A stretch of 26,065 nt of DNA from Draconibacterium sp. (GTDB lineage Bacteria; Bacteroidota; Bacteroidia; Bacteroidales; Prolixibacteraceae), in assembly GCA_027011835.1 (NCBI GenBank), contig JALUZN010000256.1, forward strand, positions 1 to 26,065. Direction: 5' to 3'. Made by a program: the position numbers and the translations under genes. This document shows, in pieces, positions 15,999 through 23,104 of this stretch (its first letter is position 1; each line of letters opens with the position of its first letter). The notes beneath the pieces were generated by a model. It did not search any database. It had not been told where the DNA came from and saw nothing but the letters and a program-made list of their open reading frames with translations.

Positions 15999-16281
15999 AA
16001 TTAATGTTGCCATTCAGGTATTGCCCGAAGCCGATGGAAAAGTAAAGTACGAATTGGTAGATAAAGCCATTGAGGAGATTAAGAAGTCGGGATTCGAATA
16101 CAAAGTATGCCCATTTGAAACTGTTGTAGAATGCAATTTTAATGAACTTCCAAGATTGCTGGAAGATATTCACGGCGCTTGCCGCGACGCCGGAACAGAA
16201 AAAATGCTGATGAATTTAAAGATTCAGGTAGATTTTAACAATCAGGTTACAATCGACGATAAAATGAGAAAGTACAATTAA
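15979..16281 (+). CDS. Thiamine-binding-fold protein (MTH1187/YkoF, DUF77 family)
   Basis: A 100-residue protein of the MTH1187/YkoF-like family (Pfam thiamine_BP, formerly DUF77), a ferredoxin-like fold that in some members binds thiamine or its hydroxymethylpyrimidine part. Family features: an N-terminal strand VAIQVLP, YELVDKAIEEIKKSGFEYKV, the ETVVEC strand (usually T.vEG) and LPRLLEDIHGACRDAG...LKIQVDF. It has no signal or membrane segment, so it is cytoplasmic. The start overlaps the upstream gene by 20 bases. No TPP riboswitch or thiamine gene is near, so a link to thiamine is family knowledge only. A tRNA promoter follows after about 37 bases. Confidence 0.85.
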   Translation: MNWKKNKINVAIQVLPEADGKVKYELVDKAIEEIKKSGFEYKVCPFETVVECNFNELPRLLEDIHGACRDAGTEKMLMNLKIQVDFNNQVTIDDKMRKYN

Positions 16282-16318
16282 TATTAAAAGTAATTGACGA
16301 TGATTTATTAAAATATAT

Positions 16319-16326
16319 TATATTTG
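16319..16326 (+). promoter_or_regulatory. -7 element for the tRNA-Arg gene
   Basis: TATATTTG, an exact TAnnTTTG match, ends 25 bases before the tRNA start. TTGAC at 16294-16298 lies 22 bases upstream as a possible -33 element. Confidence 0.55.
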
Positions 16327-16351
16327 CACCGCTTAAAAAGCAAAAAGCACT

Positions 16352-16425
16352 GGACCCGTAGCATAATTGGATAGTGCACCTGACTACGGATCAGGAGGTT
16401 GGGGGTTCGAATCCCTCCGGGTTCA
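16352..16425 (+). tRNA. tRNA-Arg (anticodon ACG)
   Basis: Full cloverleaf of 74 bases including the discriminator A. Acceptor GGACCCG pairs with CGGGTTC (one G-U); D arm GCAT...AGTGC; anticodon stem CCTGA/TCAGG with loop CTACGGA giving anticodon ACG (read as ICG, CGN arginine codons); T arm GGGGG/CCCTC with loop TTCGAAT. CCA is not encoded (the next bases are CGT), so it must be added by the CCA-adding enzyme. It has its own -7 element upstream and a terminator 12 bases downstream. Confidence 0.97.
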
Positions 16426-16436
16426 CGTAAAACTCA

Positions 16437-16470
16437 GAGTTGTAACAAAAAGTTGCAACTCTTTTTTTTT
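16437..16470 (+). terminator. Rho-independent terminator after tRNA-Arg
   Basis: GAGTTGTAAC (16437-16446) pairs with GTTGCAACTC (16452-16461), 10 bp with one G-U pair and a 5-A loop, followed by nine T residues (16462-16470). Confidence 0.92.
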
Positions 16471-16496
16471 GCCTTTACACGCACTGATTCAATTCT

Positions 16497-17888
16497 TTAA
16501 TCTCCAAGTCGACAAACAGTTTCAGGAGAAATTAGTTCGTTAAACTCAGGCTCTGTAATATAACCTAATTTTACAACTGCTTCTTTTATTGAAATCGATT
16601 CGGTTTTTACCATTTGTAAAATTTCACTTGCTTTGTTGTAGCCAATTTTAGGAATTAGCGCAGTAATTACGGCTGTAGAATTTTCGGCGTTTTTCCTGCA
16701 AACCAACTCGTTGGCAGTAATTCCGGCAACACATTTTTCAGCAAAAATATTACAAGCATTTATTAAGAGCGAGAGCGAACTTAACAGTGTGTCGGCAATA
16801 AGCGGCAGAAACTGGTTTAGTTCCAGGTTTCCGGCACTGCAAGATTGTGCAATAATCTGGTCGTTTCCCATAACTTTTATGGCCACTTGCGCCACCGTTT
16901 CCGGAATAACAGGATTTATCTTTCCTGGCATAATCGACGAGCCGGCCTGTTTCTCAGGGAGATTTATCTCGCCCAGTCCGGCATCGGGGCCACTCGAAAG
17001 GAGCCGTAAATCGTTGCTTATTTTCAGCAGATTTGTGGCGTGCGCCTTTAAAATTCCCGAAACCTCAACAAACACATCGACATTTTGAGTGCCGTCAATT
17101 AAATTCTCGGCTCGTGCCAAACCAATATTCGTATTTTCGCGCAACCTGTCGATTACCCTGAAAATAAATTTCTTTGGTGCTCCCAATCCTGTGCCTATTG
17201 CTGTGCCACCTATATTTACAACTCTTAATCGTTCTTCGCATTTATATATCCGCCAGCGGTCGCGATTTAACGCTTCGGCATACGCACCCATTTCGCGGCC
17301 CAAAGTTGTAAGCACAGCATCTTGCAGTTGTGTGCGCCCTACTTTTACAATGTGCGCAAACTCTTTCTCTTTTTGCTGAAACGACTCTTGCAGCTCCAAT
17401 ACATTTTGTTCGAGTTGGCGCAAAAGACGTATTGCTGCAATTTTTAACGCAGTGGGGAAAGTGTCGTTGGTCGATTGGTGCAGGTTGATATCGTCGAGCG
17501 GCGAAACAGTTTTGTAGTCGCCCAACGCTTTGCCTAAAATTTGGAGTGCCCGGTTGGCAACAACTTCGTTTACATTCATATTTGTCGACGTACCTGCCCC
17601 ACCCTGCAAAGCATCAACCAAAATATGTTCGGTTAATAATCCTTCACTCATTTCGGAACAAGCTTTTTCAATAGCATCGGCTTTTTCACTTTCAAAATAA
17701 CCCAGTTCACTATTTATTTGCGCCGCCGTCAGTTTAACTTCGCCAAAAGCTTTTACCAACGCGCTGTGAACTCTTCGTCCCGAAACAGGGAAATTTTCGA
17801 TTGCTCGTGCTGTATGAATTCCGTATAAAACATTTTTTGGAATTTGCTTTTCCCCTAACATATCATTTTCAACCCTTGTATCTACCAT
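16497..17888 (-). CDS. aspA: Aspartate ammonia-lyase
   Basis: A 463-residue member of the aspartase/fumarase superfamily that splits aspartate into fumarate and ammonia. Motifs in order: ALQGGAGTSTNMNVNEVVANRA (94-114), the conserved STND (139-142), VGRTQLQDAV (183-192) and the catalytic flexible loop GSSIMPGKINPV (316-327). The TSTNMN and KINPV sequences favour aspartase over fumarase, arginosuccinase or adenylosuccinate lyase. It lies on the same strand as hydG and the TM1266-type gene. Aspartase genes are known neighbours of [FeFe]-hydrogenase maturase genes, which suggests a supply of ammonia for the azadithiolate bridge of the H-cluster (inference). It is separated from hydG by a 572-base repeat-filled gap, so cotranscription is uncertain. 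Confidence 0.95.
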   Translation of the reverse strand: MVDTRVENDMLGEKQIPKNVLYGIHTARAIENFPVSGRRVHSALVKAFGEVKLTAAQINSELGYFESEKADAIEKACSEMSEGLLTEHILVDALQGGAGTSTNMNVNEVVANRALQILGKALGDYKTVSPLDDINLHQSTNDTFPTALKIAAIRLLRQLEQNVLELQESFQQKEKEFAHIVKVGRTQLQDAVLTTLGREMGAYAEALNRDRWRIYKCEERLRVVNIGGTAIGTGLGAPKKFIFRVIDRLRENTNIGLARAENLIDGTQNVDVFVEVSGILKAHATNLLKISNDLRLLSSGPDAGLGEINLPEKQAGSSIMPGKINPVIPETVAQVAIKVMGNDQIIAQSCSAGNLELNQFLPLIADTLLSSLSLLINACNIFAEKCVAGITANELVCRKNAENSTAVITALIPKIGYNKASEILQMVKTESISIKEAVVKLGYITEPEFNELISPETVCRLGD

Positions 17889-17972
17889 AATTAATAGGAT
17901 TTATTTGATTTCATAACTCGGAAGATAAGTTTATATTTTATTGTTTATCACTATTGTCCCAGATAATTATCA

Positions 17973-18010
17973 AGATTGCTTCTTCCTCGTTCCTCGTCAT
18001 CGCAATAACG
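17973..18010 (-). repeat. Degenerate copy of the CGTCATTGCGAG...GAAGCAATCT repeat
   Basis: On the minus strand this begins CGTTATTGCGATGACGAGG and ends GAAGAAGCAATCT. It matches the module at 19927-19959 at its start (CGT-ATTGCGA) and end (GAAGCAATCT) with an altered centre. It is likely a decayed dispersed repeat of a type frequent in Bacteroidota genomes. Confidence 0.6.
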
Positions 18011-18098
18011 TTAAATTCAGACATTTGCCAAACTAAGGGATACTAAATAACTTCTTTCGCAAAACAAGCTCAAACACACACAATCGATATACAACGAG

Positions 18099-18293
18099 CG
18101 TCATTGCGAGAGTTCACCCATTTTTTTGAATGGGCACAATGAGACGATGACAGAGATGCTGATCCGTCGGCTGACGGACAGCATGACGTCATTTATTAAC
18201 CATGTCACTAAATTAGGAGCGTCACCCTGTCCGTCGGTTGACGGATCAGGGTCTTTTTCTAAATCTGTCATTGGTAGCCCAGCGAAGCAATCT
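18099..18293 (+). repeat. Three-hairpin palindromic element bounded by a split repeat module
   Basis: It starts with CGTCATTGCGAG (18099-18110) and ends with GCGAAGCAATCT (18282-18293), the two ends of the repeat module seen elsewhere in the locus. Between them lie three hairpins: CCCATT/AATGGG; GCTGATCCGTC-ggct-GACGGACAGC (18158-18182, with outer ATGAC/GTCAT pairing); and CCCTGTCCGTC-ggtt-GACGGATCAGGG (18225-18251, one-base bulge) followed by a T-rich tract. The second and third hairpins are approximate reverse complements of each other over about 32 bases. It resembles a non-coding, MITE-like or REP-like element. Confidence 0.65.
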
Positions 18294-18460
18294 TATATTT
18301 TAAACGAACACTAATGATTGTTTATACTCTTTTTAGCGGCAAATCCTGTGCACCAGAAGTTGACTGGTAAACCAATTTTATTTAGTATTCTTCCTAATTC
18401 ATTACTCAATGTTTAATTTCAATAAGCGAGCAAAACAAATCCAACAAAACCCAATAAACG

Positions 18461-19858
18461 TTAACAATATACGTCATCTTTCCCTTCGGCCACTCGTTTT
18501 ATAAGTTTTTCGGCACGCTGTTTTGCCAACCCCGACATACTGTTTATGGTTTGGTTAATTAGTTGATTGCCAACTTTAACGGTTTCGGGCGAAGCATAAT
18601 TCATTAAATACTCTTTAAACGACGAGAGCGCATTGGGTGCACAGTGCAATTTTATATCGCCCGGTTTTGCCAAATCCATAAAATCCTGTCCGGTTCTTCC
18701 CAACCGGTAGCAGGCGGTGCAAAACGACGGAATATAACCCATCGACGAAACATCGCGAATTACCTCATCTAAAGGGCGGTGGTCGCCCAACGAGAATTGC
18801 CCCGACGGGTCGTCTTCTTTGTCGTTTTCGTAGCCTCCCGGATTGGTACGGCTGCCTGCCGAAATCTGACTGACCCCCAAAGCAAAGGTTTCGCGGCGCA
18901 TTTTTGCCGTTTCGCGGGTCGACATAATAATGCCGGTGTAGGGAACTGCCAACCTGAGAATAGCGACAATTTTCCGGAAATCGATATCGGAAACAGGAAA
19001 CGGAGGGTGCGAAGCAATATCGCTGTTTGTTGCCGGCTCGAGGCGCGGAACGCTAATGGTATGCGGCCCCACGCCAAACGTTCTTTCAAGCTCGGCAATG
19101 TGTTGCATCATTGCAAGCAGCTCGAAACGGTAATCGAAAAGCCCGAAAAGCACTCCAATTCCGAGGTCGTCTATTCCGGCTTCCATAGCACGGTGCAGCG
19201 ACCAAGCCCGCCAATTGTAGTCGCGTTTTTTACCTCCCAAATGAACTTTCAGATACGTCTCGCGGTGGTACGTCTCCTGAAAAATCTGGTAGGTTCCGAT
19301 TCCCGATTTCTTTAGCTCCATAAACTCTTCGGTTTTTAACGGAGCAACATTTACGTTTACACGCCGTACTTCGCCGTGCTCTGTTTTTACATCGTAAATG
19401 GTTTTAATCGAGTCTAAAACATATTGAAATCCCTCTTTCGGATACGACTCGCCGGCAACAAGCAGCACTCTTTTTTGTCCCTGACCAATGAGTGCTTTTA
19501 CCTCGTTTGCAATTTGTTTTTGCGAAAGAACAGAACGTACAATCTCTTTATTAGTTGCACGAAACGCACAATACAAACATTCATTTTTGCATAAATTCGA
19601 GATGTAAAGCGGAGCGAAAATAACCAGTCGTTTTCCATAAATAGTCTCCTTCACACGATTGGCTGTCTCGAAAAGTTTATCAAGCATTTTAGGGTCGCTA
19701 ATACTCGTAAGAACAGCAACATCCGAAAGATTTAACCCTTTCATCTCCGATGCTTTTTTTAAAACATCGTTTATTCCTTCGAAATCGGGATTCTGATTTT
19801 TTTCGATGGCATCCCAAATCTCTTTTTCGTTAATAAAATCGGCTTGAACATTGTACAT
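18461..19858 (-). CDS. hydG: [FeFe]-hydrogenase maturase HydG (radical SAM tyrosine lyase)
   Basis: A 465-residue radical SAM enzyme that cleaves tyrosine to p-cresol and dehydroglycine, yielding the CO and cyanide ligands of the [FeFe]-hydrogenase H-cluster. The radical SAM cluster motif CKNECLYC supplies Cys90, Cys94 and Cys97. The C-terminal extension special to HydG (ThiH lacks it) is present, with the auxiliary-cluster pair Cys380 and Cys383 in CTACYRLGRTGQDFM. Other hallmarks are FAPLYISNLC, VLLVAGESYP, PRLEPATNSD and SAGSRTNPGGY. Length is typical. HydE, HydF and the hydrogenase itself are not in the window. A TM1266-type gene lies upstream across a 249-base gap occupied by a large inverted repeat. 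Confidence 0.97.
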   Translation of the reverse strand: MYNVQADFINEKEIWDAIEKNQNPDFEGINDVLKKASEMKGLNLSDVAVLTSISDPKMLDKLFETANRVKETIYGKRLVIFAPLYISNLCKNECLYCAFRATNKEIVRSVLSQKQIANEVKALIGQGQKRVLLVAGESYPKEGFQYVLDSIKTIYDVKTEHGEVRRVNVNVAPLKTEEFMELKKSGIGTYQIFQETYHRETYLKVHLGGKKRDYNWRAWSLHRAMEAGIDDLGIGVLFGLFDYRFELLAMMQHIAELERTFGVGPHTISVPRLEPATNSDIASHPPFPVSDIDFRKIVAILRLAVPYTGIIMSTRETAKMRRETFALGVSQISAGSRTNPGGYENDKEDDPSGQFSLGDHRPLDEVIRDVSSMGYIPSFCTACYRLGRTGQDFMDLAKPGDIKLHCAPNALSSFKEYLMNYASPETVKVGNQLINQTINSMSGLAKQRAEKLIKRVAEGKDDVYC

Positions 19859-19893
19859 AGTAGTTGTTTTTAGTTGTTATTTTTTTTGAACCA

Positions 19894-20049
19894 TAATTAG
19901 TGTCTGCAAGAAAACTTAGCTGGCATCGTCATTGCGAGGACGATAGGACGAAGCAATCTGTTAACGTACAATGATATTGCTTCATTCGTACCTTATTCGC
20001 AATGACGGCAATATAATAAATCGGGTAGTTTTCTTGCAGGAACTAATTA
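19894..20049. repeat. 156-base nested inverted repeat between hydG and the TM1266-type gene
   Basis: Outer arms 19894-19916 and 20027-20049 pair at 21 of 23 positions, including a perfect 13-base CTGCAAGAAAACT / AGTTTTCTTGCAG. Inside them, 19927-19937 (CGTCATTGCGA) and 19997-20007 (TCGCAATGACG) are perfect 11-base arms, and 19950-19957 (GAAGCAAT) pairs with 19976-19983 (ATTGCTTC). The whole folds as one long hairpin. No transposase is present, so it looks like a non-autonomous palindromic (MITE-like) element. In the mRNA it would lie ahead of hydG. Confidence 0.75.
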
Positions 20050-20107
20050 GCACAATAGAAAGACAGTACTATTTCAATCTGTTTTTATGGTTATAAAATC
20101 TGTCTGG

Positions 20108-20353
20108 TTATTTTTTTGCCAACCCCGACTTTACTGAAATACCGGGAATATTTCCCAGTTTTCCTGTAAGGTTTCCCAACTCGTCGGTGGTTGCATCAAT
20201 TACAAGTGTAATAATCGATGTATCGCCTTTTGCATTTGGTAGCCCGGTACGCGCCAGAATAAGGCTCGAAAACCGGCTTAAAACATCGTTTACCACACCC
20301 GAGCACATTTCTCTGTTTTCTATGATTATTCCAACAAAACCCAATCGTTTCAT
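20108..20353 (-). CDS. TM1266-type iron-only hydrogenase system putative regulator
   Basis: An 81-residue protein of the TM1266 family (putative iron-only hydrogenase system regulator), a small ACT/NikR-like alpha-beta fold encoded beside hydEFG in many anaerobes. Visible hallmarks: GFVGIIIENREMCSGVVNDVLSRFSSLILARTGLP, then DTSIITLVIDATTDELGNLTGKLGNIPGISVKSG. There is no DNA-binding domain, so direct transcriptional control is doubtful; ligand sensing or protein contact is possible. The ATG at 20353 begins exactly at the family N-terminus (MKRLGFVGI). A longer in-frame start at 20494 adds a stretch unlike the family and is rejected. It probably precedes hydG in the same operon. Confidence 0.9.
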   Translation of the reverse strand: MKRLGFVGIIIENREMCSGVVNDVLSRFSSLILARTGLPNAKGDTSIITLVIDATTDELGNLTGKLGNIPGISVKSGLAKK

Positions 20354-20774
20354 AGTTAAAGTTTTATCTGCAAGAAGAAGTGAGGAAAATAAAATGAGGT
20401 GTACTTGAAGTATCAAGCAACTAAGATTTCTATTTTTCCTAAAGTCAGCCTTAGCCTTCCCGCAGGATTTATTATGTAAAGGTAAGCTATTCACAGTAAA
20501 AACAGATATAAAAAAAGAGGTATTTTAAATAGCTCACTTTATAATTCGGGATGGTTTAATATTTAAATAAATTTTCAGGGTCATTTAAACTTTTGGGTTG
20601 CTGGTCAGGGTGATGCCATAATGTTATTTTTGCCCTATCGGGCGGATTTTACTTTTTGGCTTAGTTCAAAAAGCAAACAAAAAGCCCAAGGCTGCTTTCG
20701 CTTTACTAGAAAAAGCTACGCAACTAAACTGTAAAGATTAAAACCGAAAAAAGATGTTGGATTAACAATAGCAA
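20354..20774. other. 421-base intergenic region, partly a repeat-like sequence
   Basis: It lies between the TM1266-type gene and the end of the wecA-like gene. The part 20621-20734 could encode a 37-residue peptide (LPYRADFTFWLSSKSKQK) of a kind I recall as a spurious translation of a dispersed intergenic sequence in Bacteroidota. A small GCCC-tatc-GGGC hairpin is included near 20631-20642. I see no real gene and no clear promoter for the leftward hyd genes. Confidence 0.5.
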
Positions 20775-21851
20775 CTACACGTGCTGGGTTAAATGTGTTT
20801 TTCTGTATTTCAATATTATTGAAGGAATAAACGACATAAGAATCCCGATTAAAAATATAATTACAAACTGAATGTTTCCGTTAATTCCTTTGCTGTTAAG
20901 AAAAATAGCTAGTGCCACAATGAGCACATTTGCAAATACAATAATTAATGCAACAATAAAATGGTTGTTTACAAGCGTTAATAACCGGTGATGAATATGG
21001 TTGTTGTCGGCGATAAAAGGCGATTTATTATTGCTTATACGAATCGACATTACGCTCAGCGTATCGATAAGCGGGACAAGAATTATTGCAAACGAAACGG
21101 CGGGGGCTGCACCAATTGCAAAAGGTGTTGTTTTTACAATATTGAACTCGTTGAATTTTACAATCAATGCCGAAATAACTATTCCAATTATTAACGAACC
21201 TGTATCGCCCATAAAAAGCTTATTTCTTCTACCAAAAACGTTATACAGAAAAAATCCGGCTAAACTACCCACCATGGCAAACGACATAATTGCGAACTGA
21301 TATTGCCCGGCAATATAAAACCATACTCCCAAAACAGTTATCGACATCATTGCTAACCCCGAAGCCAGCCCATCGATACCATCGATTAAGTTGAAGGCAT
21401 TAATAATAACAACCATTGCCAAAAGTGTTATTGCAACACTCGGGATAAATCCTATTTCGTGAATACCTAAAATACCATGAAGATTGGTAAAACGAACATT
21501 TGCAAGGGTAATTAAAATAATAGCGGCAAAAATTTGAATAATTAACTTCTTTCGGGGCGAAATGGTTAACAGGTCGTCTTTCAAACCAATAAAAAACATT
21601 AAAATTACCGATGCAATAATATATTTTAACGAATCGAAACTTAACCCGTCGGTGGCAATAATTGCACTTAATGTAAAACCAATAAAGATAGCAACTCCCC
21701 CCAGAGGAGGTACAATTGAGGTGTGAATTTTTCGCGCTTCAAAAGGTTCAAACAGATGTTTTGCTCTGGCGATTTTTAAAATCGATGGAACAGAAATCAT
21801 CACAAGAATAAATCCTATAAAAAATGCACTAATTGTTAAAATTAATTCCAT
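20775..21851 (-). CDS. WecA/TagO-type undecaprenyl-phosphate sugar-1-phosphate transferase
   Basis: A 358-residue polytopic membrane enzyme of the MraY/WecA (PNPT) family, which transfers a HexNAc-1-phosphate from UDP-sugar to undecaprenyl phosphate and so starts a surface polysaccharide. About ten or eleven hydrophobic helices are visible. Catalytic signatures are RKIHTSIVPPLGGVAIF, FIGLKDDLL, NAFNLIDGIDGLASG, FMGDTGSLIIG and the HIHHRLL motif that marks the WecA/TagO branch rather than MraY. The ATG at 21851 (MELILT) is preferred over a TTG six codons upstream. It is last in the wbp-like cluster, 174 bases after the WbpB-type gene. Sugar specificity cannot be read from the sequence. Confidence 0.9.
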   Translation of the reverse strand: MELILTISAFFIGFILVMISVPSILKIARAKHLFEPFEARKIHTSIVPPLGGVAIFIGFTLSAIIATDGLSFDSLKYIIASVILMFFIGLKDDLLTISPRKKLIIQIFAAIILITLANVRFTNLHGILGIHEIGFIPSVAITLLAMVVIINAFNLIDGIDGLASGLAMMSITVLGVWFYIAGQYQFAIMSFAMVGSLAGFFLYNVFGRRNKLFMGDTGSLIIGIVISALIVKFNEFNIVKTTPFAIGAAPAVSFAIILVPLIDTLSVMSIRISNNKSPFIADNNHIHHRLLTLVNNHFIVALIIVFANVLIVALAIFLNSKGINGNIQFVIIFLIGILMSFIPSIILKYRKTHLTQHV

Positions 21852-22025
21852 AGCTAAGTTGTTTGGCAAATACTGATTTAATAGTTAAAACAAATATCGT
21901 TTTTTTTTATCAATATAGCCCCATTTTTTTTAACAAATTTGCCAATCTTATATCATTCGTAATGGGAACATCTTATTTTTCGTTTTGTTCAGAATTGACC
22001 GACACTTGTAACAGTCGGGCTAAAA

Positions 22026-22970
22026 TTAAGCTTTTAAAAATGGATGATAATCGCCTGTTAGACCTACCGACTGTGCATGTCGCAAATTGTGTACAATTAC
22101 AATGCTTTGTCGTGCTTCTTCGAGCGAGAAGCCATTTCCGTTTAAAATTTCTTCGTAGCTGCGGGTATGCAAGTCGGTAAAACCGCCCGAGAATTCGATC
22201 TCTTTTCCATCAACAGTAATCGACCGAAATGTTGCCTGTCCTTTCTCTTTAATAGTACCGGGAAGATGATTGCCGTTAACACTCAGAAACCAGCGAACCC
22301 GCGCTCTTTCGAGTTGAAGAAAGCCTCCTGCATGGTCGGCTTCATAAACATGAACCGTGCTGTTTGTCGGTTTCCCAAATATCCAGGTCAGCATATCGAA
22401 AAAGTGCACGCCAATGTTTGTTCCAATGGTTCCCGATTTTTCTGTATTGCCTTTCCAACTTCTGAAATACCATTTCCCACGTGAGGTGATGTATGTTAAA
22501 TCGATATCGTAAATTTTATCTTTCGGGCCGTTTTCAATTCTCTTTTTCAGTGCAATTATACTAGGGTGAAGGCGCAATTGGAGAATTGTAAATATATTTT
22601 TTTCCGTCTCTTTTTCAATCTCTTGTAGTGCATCTACATTCCAAGGATTCAGAACAATTGGTTTTTCACAAATGGCATGTGCTTCGTTTCGTAAGGCCAT
22701 TCGAATGTGTGCATCGTGCAAATAGTTGGGTGTACAAATCGAGAGATAATTAATTTTAAACCGGTCGCCTTTTCGACGTAGTTTGTCCAGGTGACGGTCG
22801 AAACGTTCAGGTTCGGTAAAAAAATCGGCCTCGGGGAATGAGGAGTCGATTATTCCAACACTATCGTTTACATCGAGTGCTGCAACAAGATTATTACCGG
22901 TCTCTTTTATTGCTCTCATATGGCGGGGAGCAATGTAACCGGCTGCTCCTGTAAGTGCAAAATTTTTCAT
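22026..22970 (-). CDS. WbpB/WlbA-type UDP-sugar 3-dehydrogenase (Gfo/Idh/MocA family)
   Basis: A 314-residue NAD-dependent oxidoreductase resembling WbpB/WlbA, which oxidises C3 of UDP-GlcNAcA before transamination. The dinucleotide-binding start is FALTGAAGYIAPRHMRAI (residues 4-21). The family EKP motif is at 102-104 (ICEKPIVLNPWNVDAL), followed by QLRLHPSI, the conserved KGNTEKSGTIGTNIGVHFFDML and the C-terminal RSYEEILNGNGFSLEEARQSI typical of WlbA proteins. It follows a WbpD-type gene by 134 bases and precedes the wecA-like gene. The whole set WbpA, E, D, B points to a diacetamido-uronic acid sugar. The specific substrate is inferred from cluster context. Confidence 0.88.
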   Translation of the reverse strand: MKNFALTGAAGYIAPRHMRAIKETGNNLVAALDVNDSVGIIDSSFPEADFFTEPERFDRHLDKLRRKGDRFKINYLSICTPNYLHDAHIRMALRNEAHAICEKPIVLNPWNVDALQEIEKETEKNIFTILQLRLHPSIIALKKRIENGPKDKIYDIDLTYITSRGKWYFRSWKGNTEKSGTIGTNIGVHFFDMLTWIFGKPTNSTVHVYEADHAGGFLQLERARVRWFLSVNGNHLPGTIKEKGQATFRSITVDGKEIEFSGGFTDLHTRSYEEILNGNGFSLEEARQSIVIVHNLRHAQSVGLTGDYHPFLKA

Positions 22971-23104
22971 TCTATATGTTTATTTTTTAACGTCGAAAGT
23001 GTGTTACACCTCCATCGTCGGCTTGTTCAATATTTATGGCTTCACGAGAAAAAATAGTGGTTCTCGTTTTCATTAACAACAATCGTTCAGAATAAACAAC
23101 AAAG

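Larger units (their letters stand above)
17889..18460. other. 572-base gap between hydG and aspA, filled by palindromic repeats
   Basis: No credible gene is visible here. The gap holds a degenerate copy of the CGTCATTGCGAG...GAAGCAATCT module (17973-18010, minus orientation) and a 195-base three-hairpin element bounded by the two halves of the same module (18099-18293). A self-complementary GATAATTATC lies at 17962-17971. The stretch 18300-18460 shows nothing I can identify. Confidence 0.6.

Noticed and set aside
16352..16425. tRNA-Arg as an integration site for a mobile element
   Set aside because: No integrase and no duplicated tRNA 3' end were seen on either side within the window.
18126..18314. 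62-codon open frame inside the aspA-hydG gap
   Set aside because: It lies wholly inside the three-hairpin repeat element and its composition follows the palindromes.
17973..20007. The repeats as a CRISPR array
   Set aside because: The units are palindromic, differ in orientation and spacing, lack regular spacers and have no cas genes nearby.
20385..20425. CTTGA-agta-TCAAG dyad upstream of the TM1266-type gene as an FNR/CRP site
   Set aside because: The spacing between TTGA and TCAA is 4 bases, not the 6 of FNR/CRP boxes, and the arms are only 5 bases.
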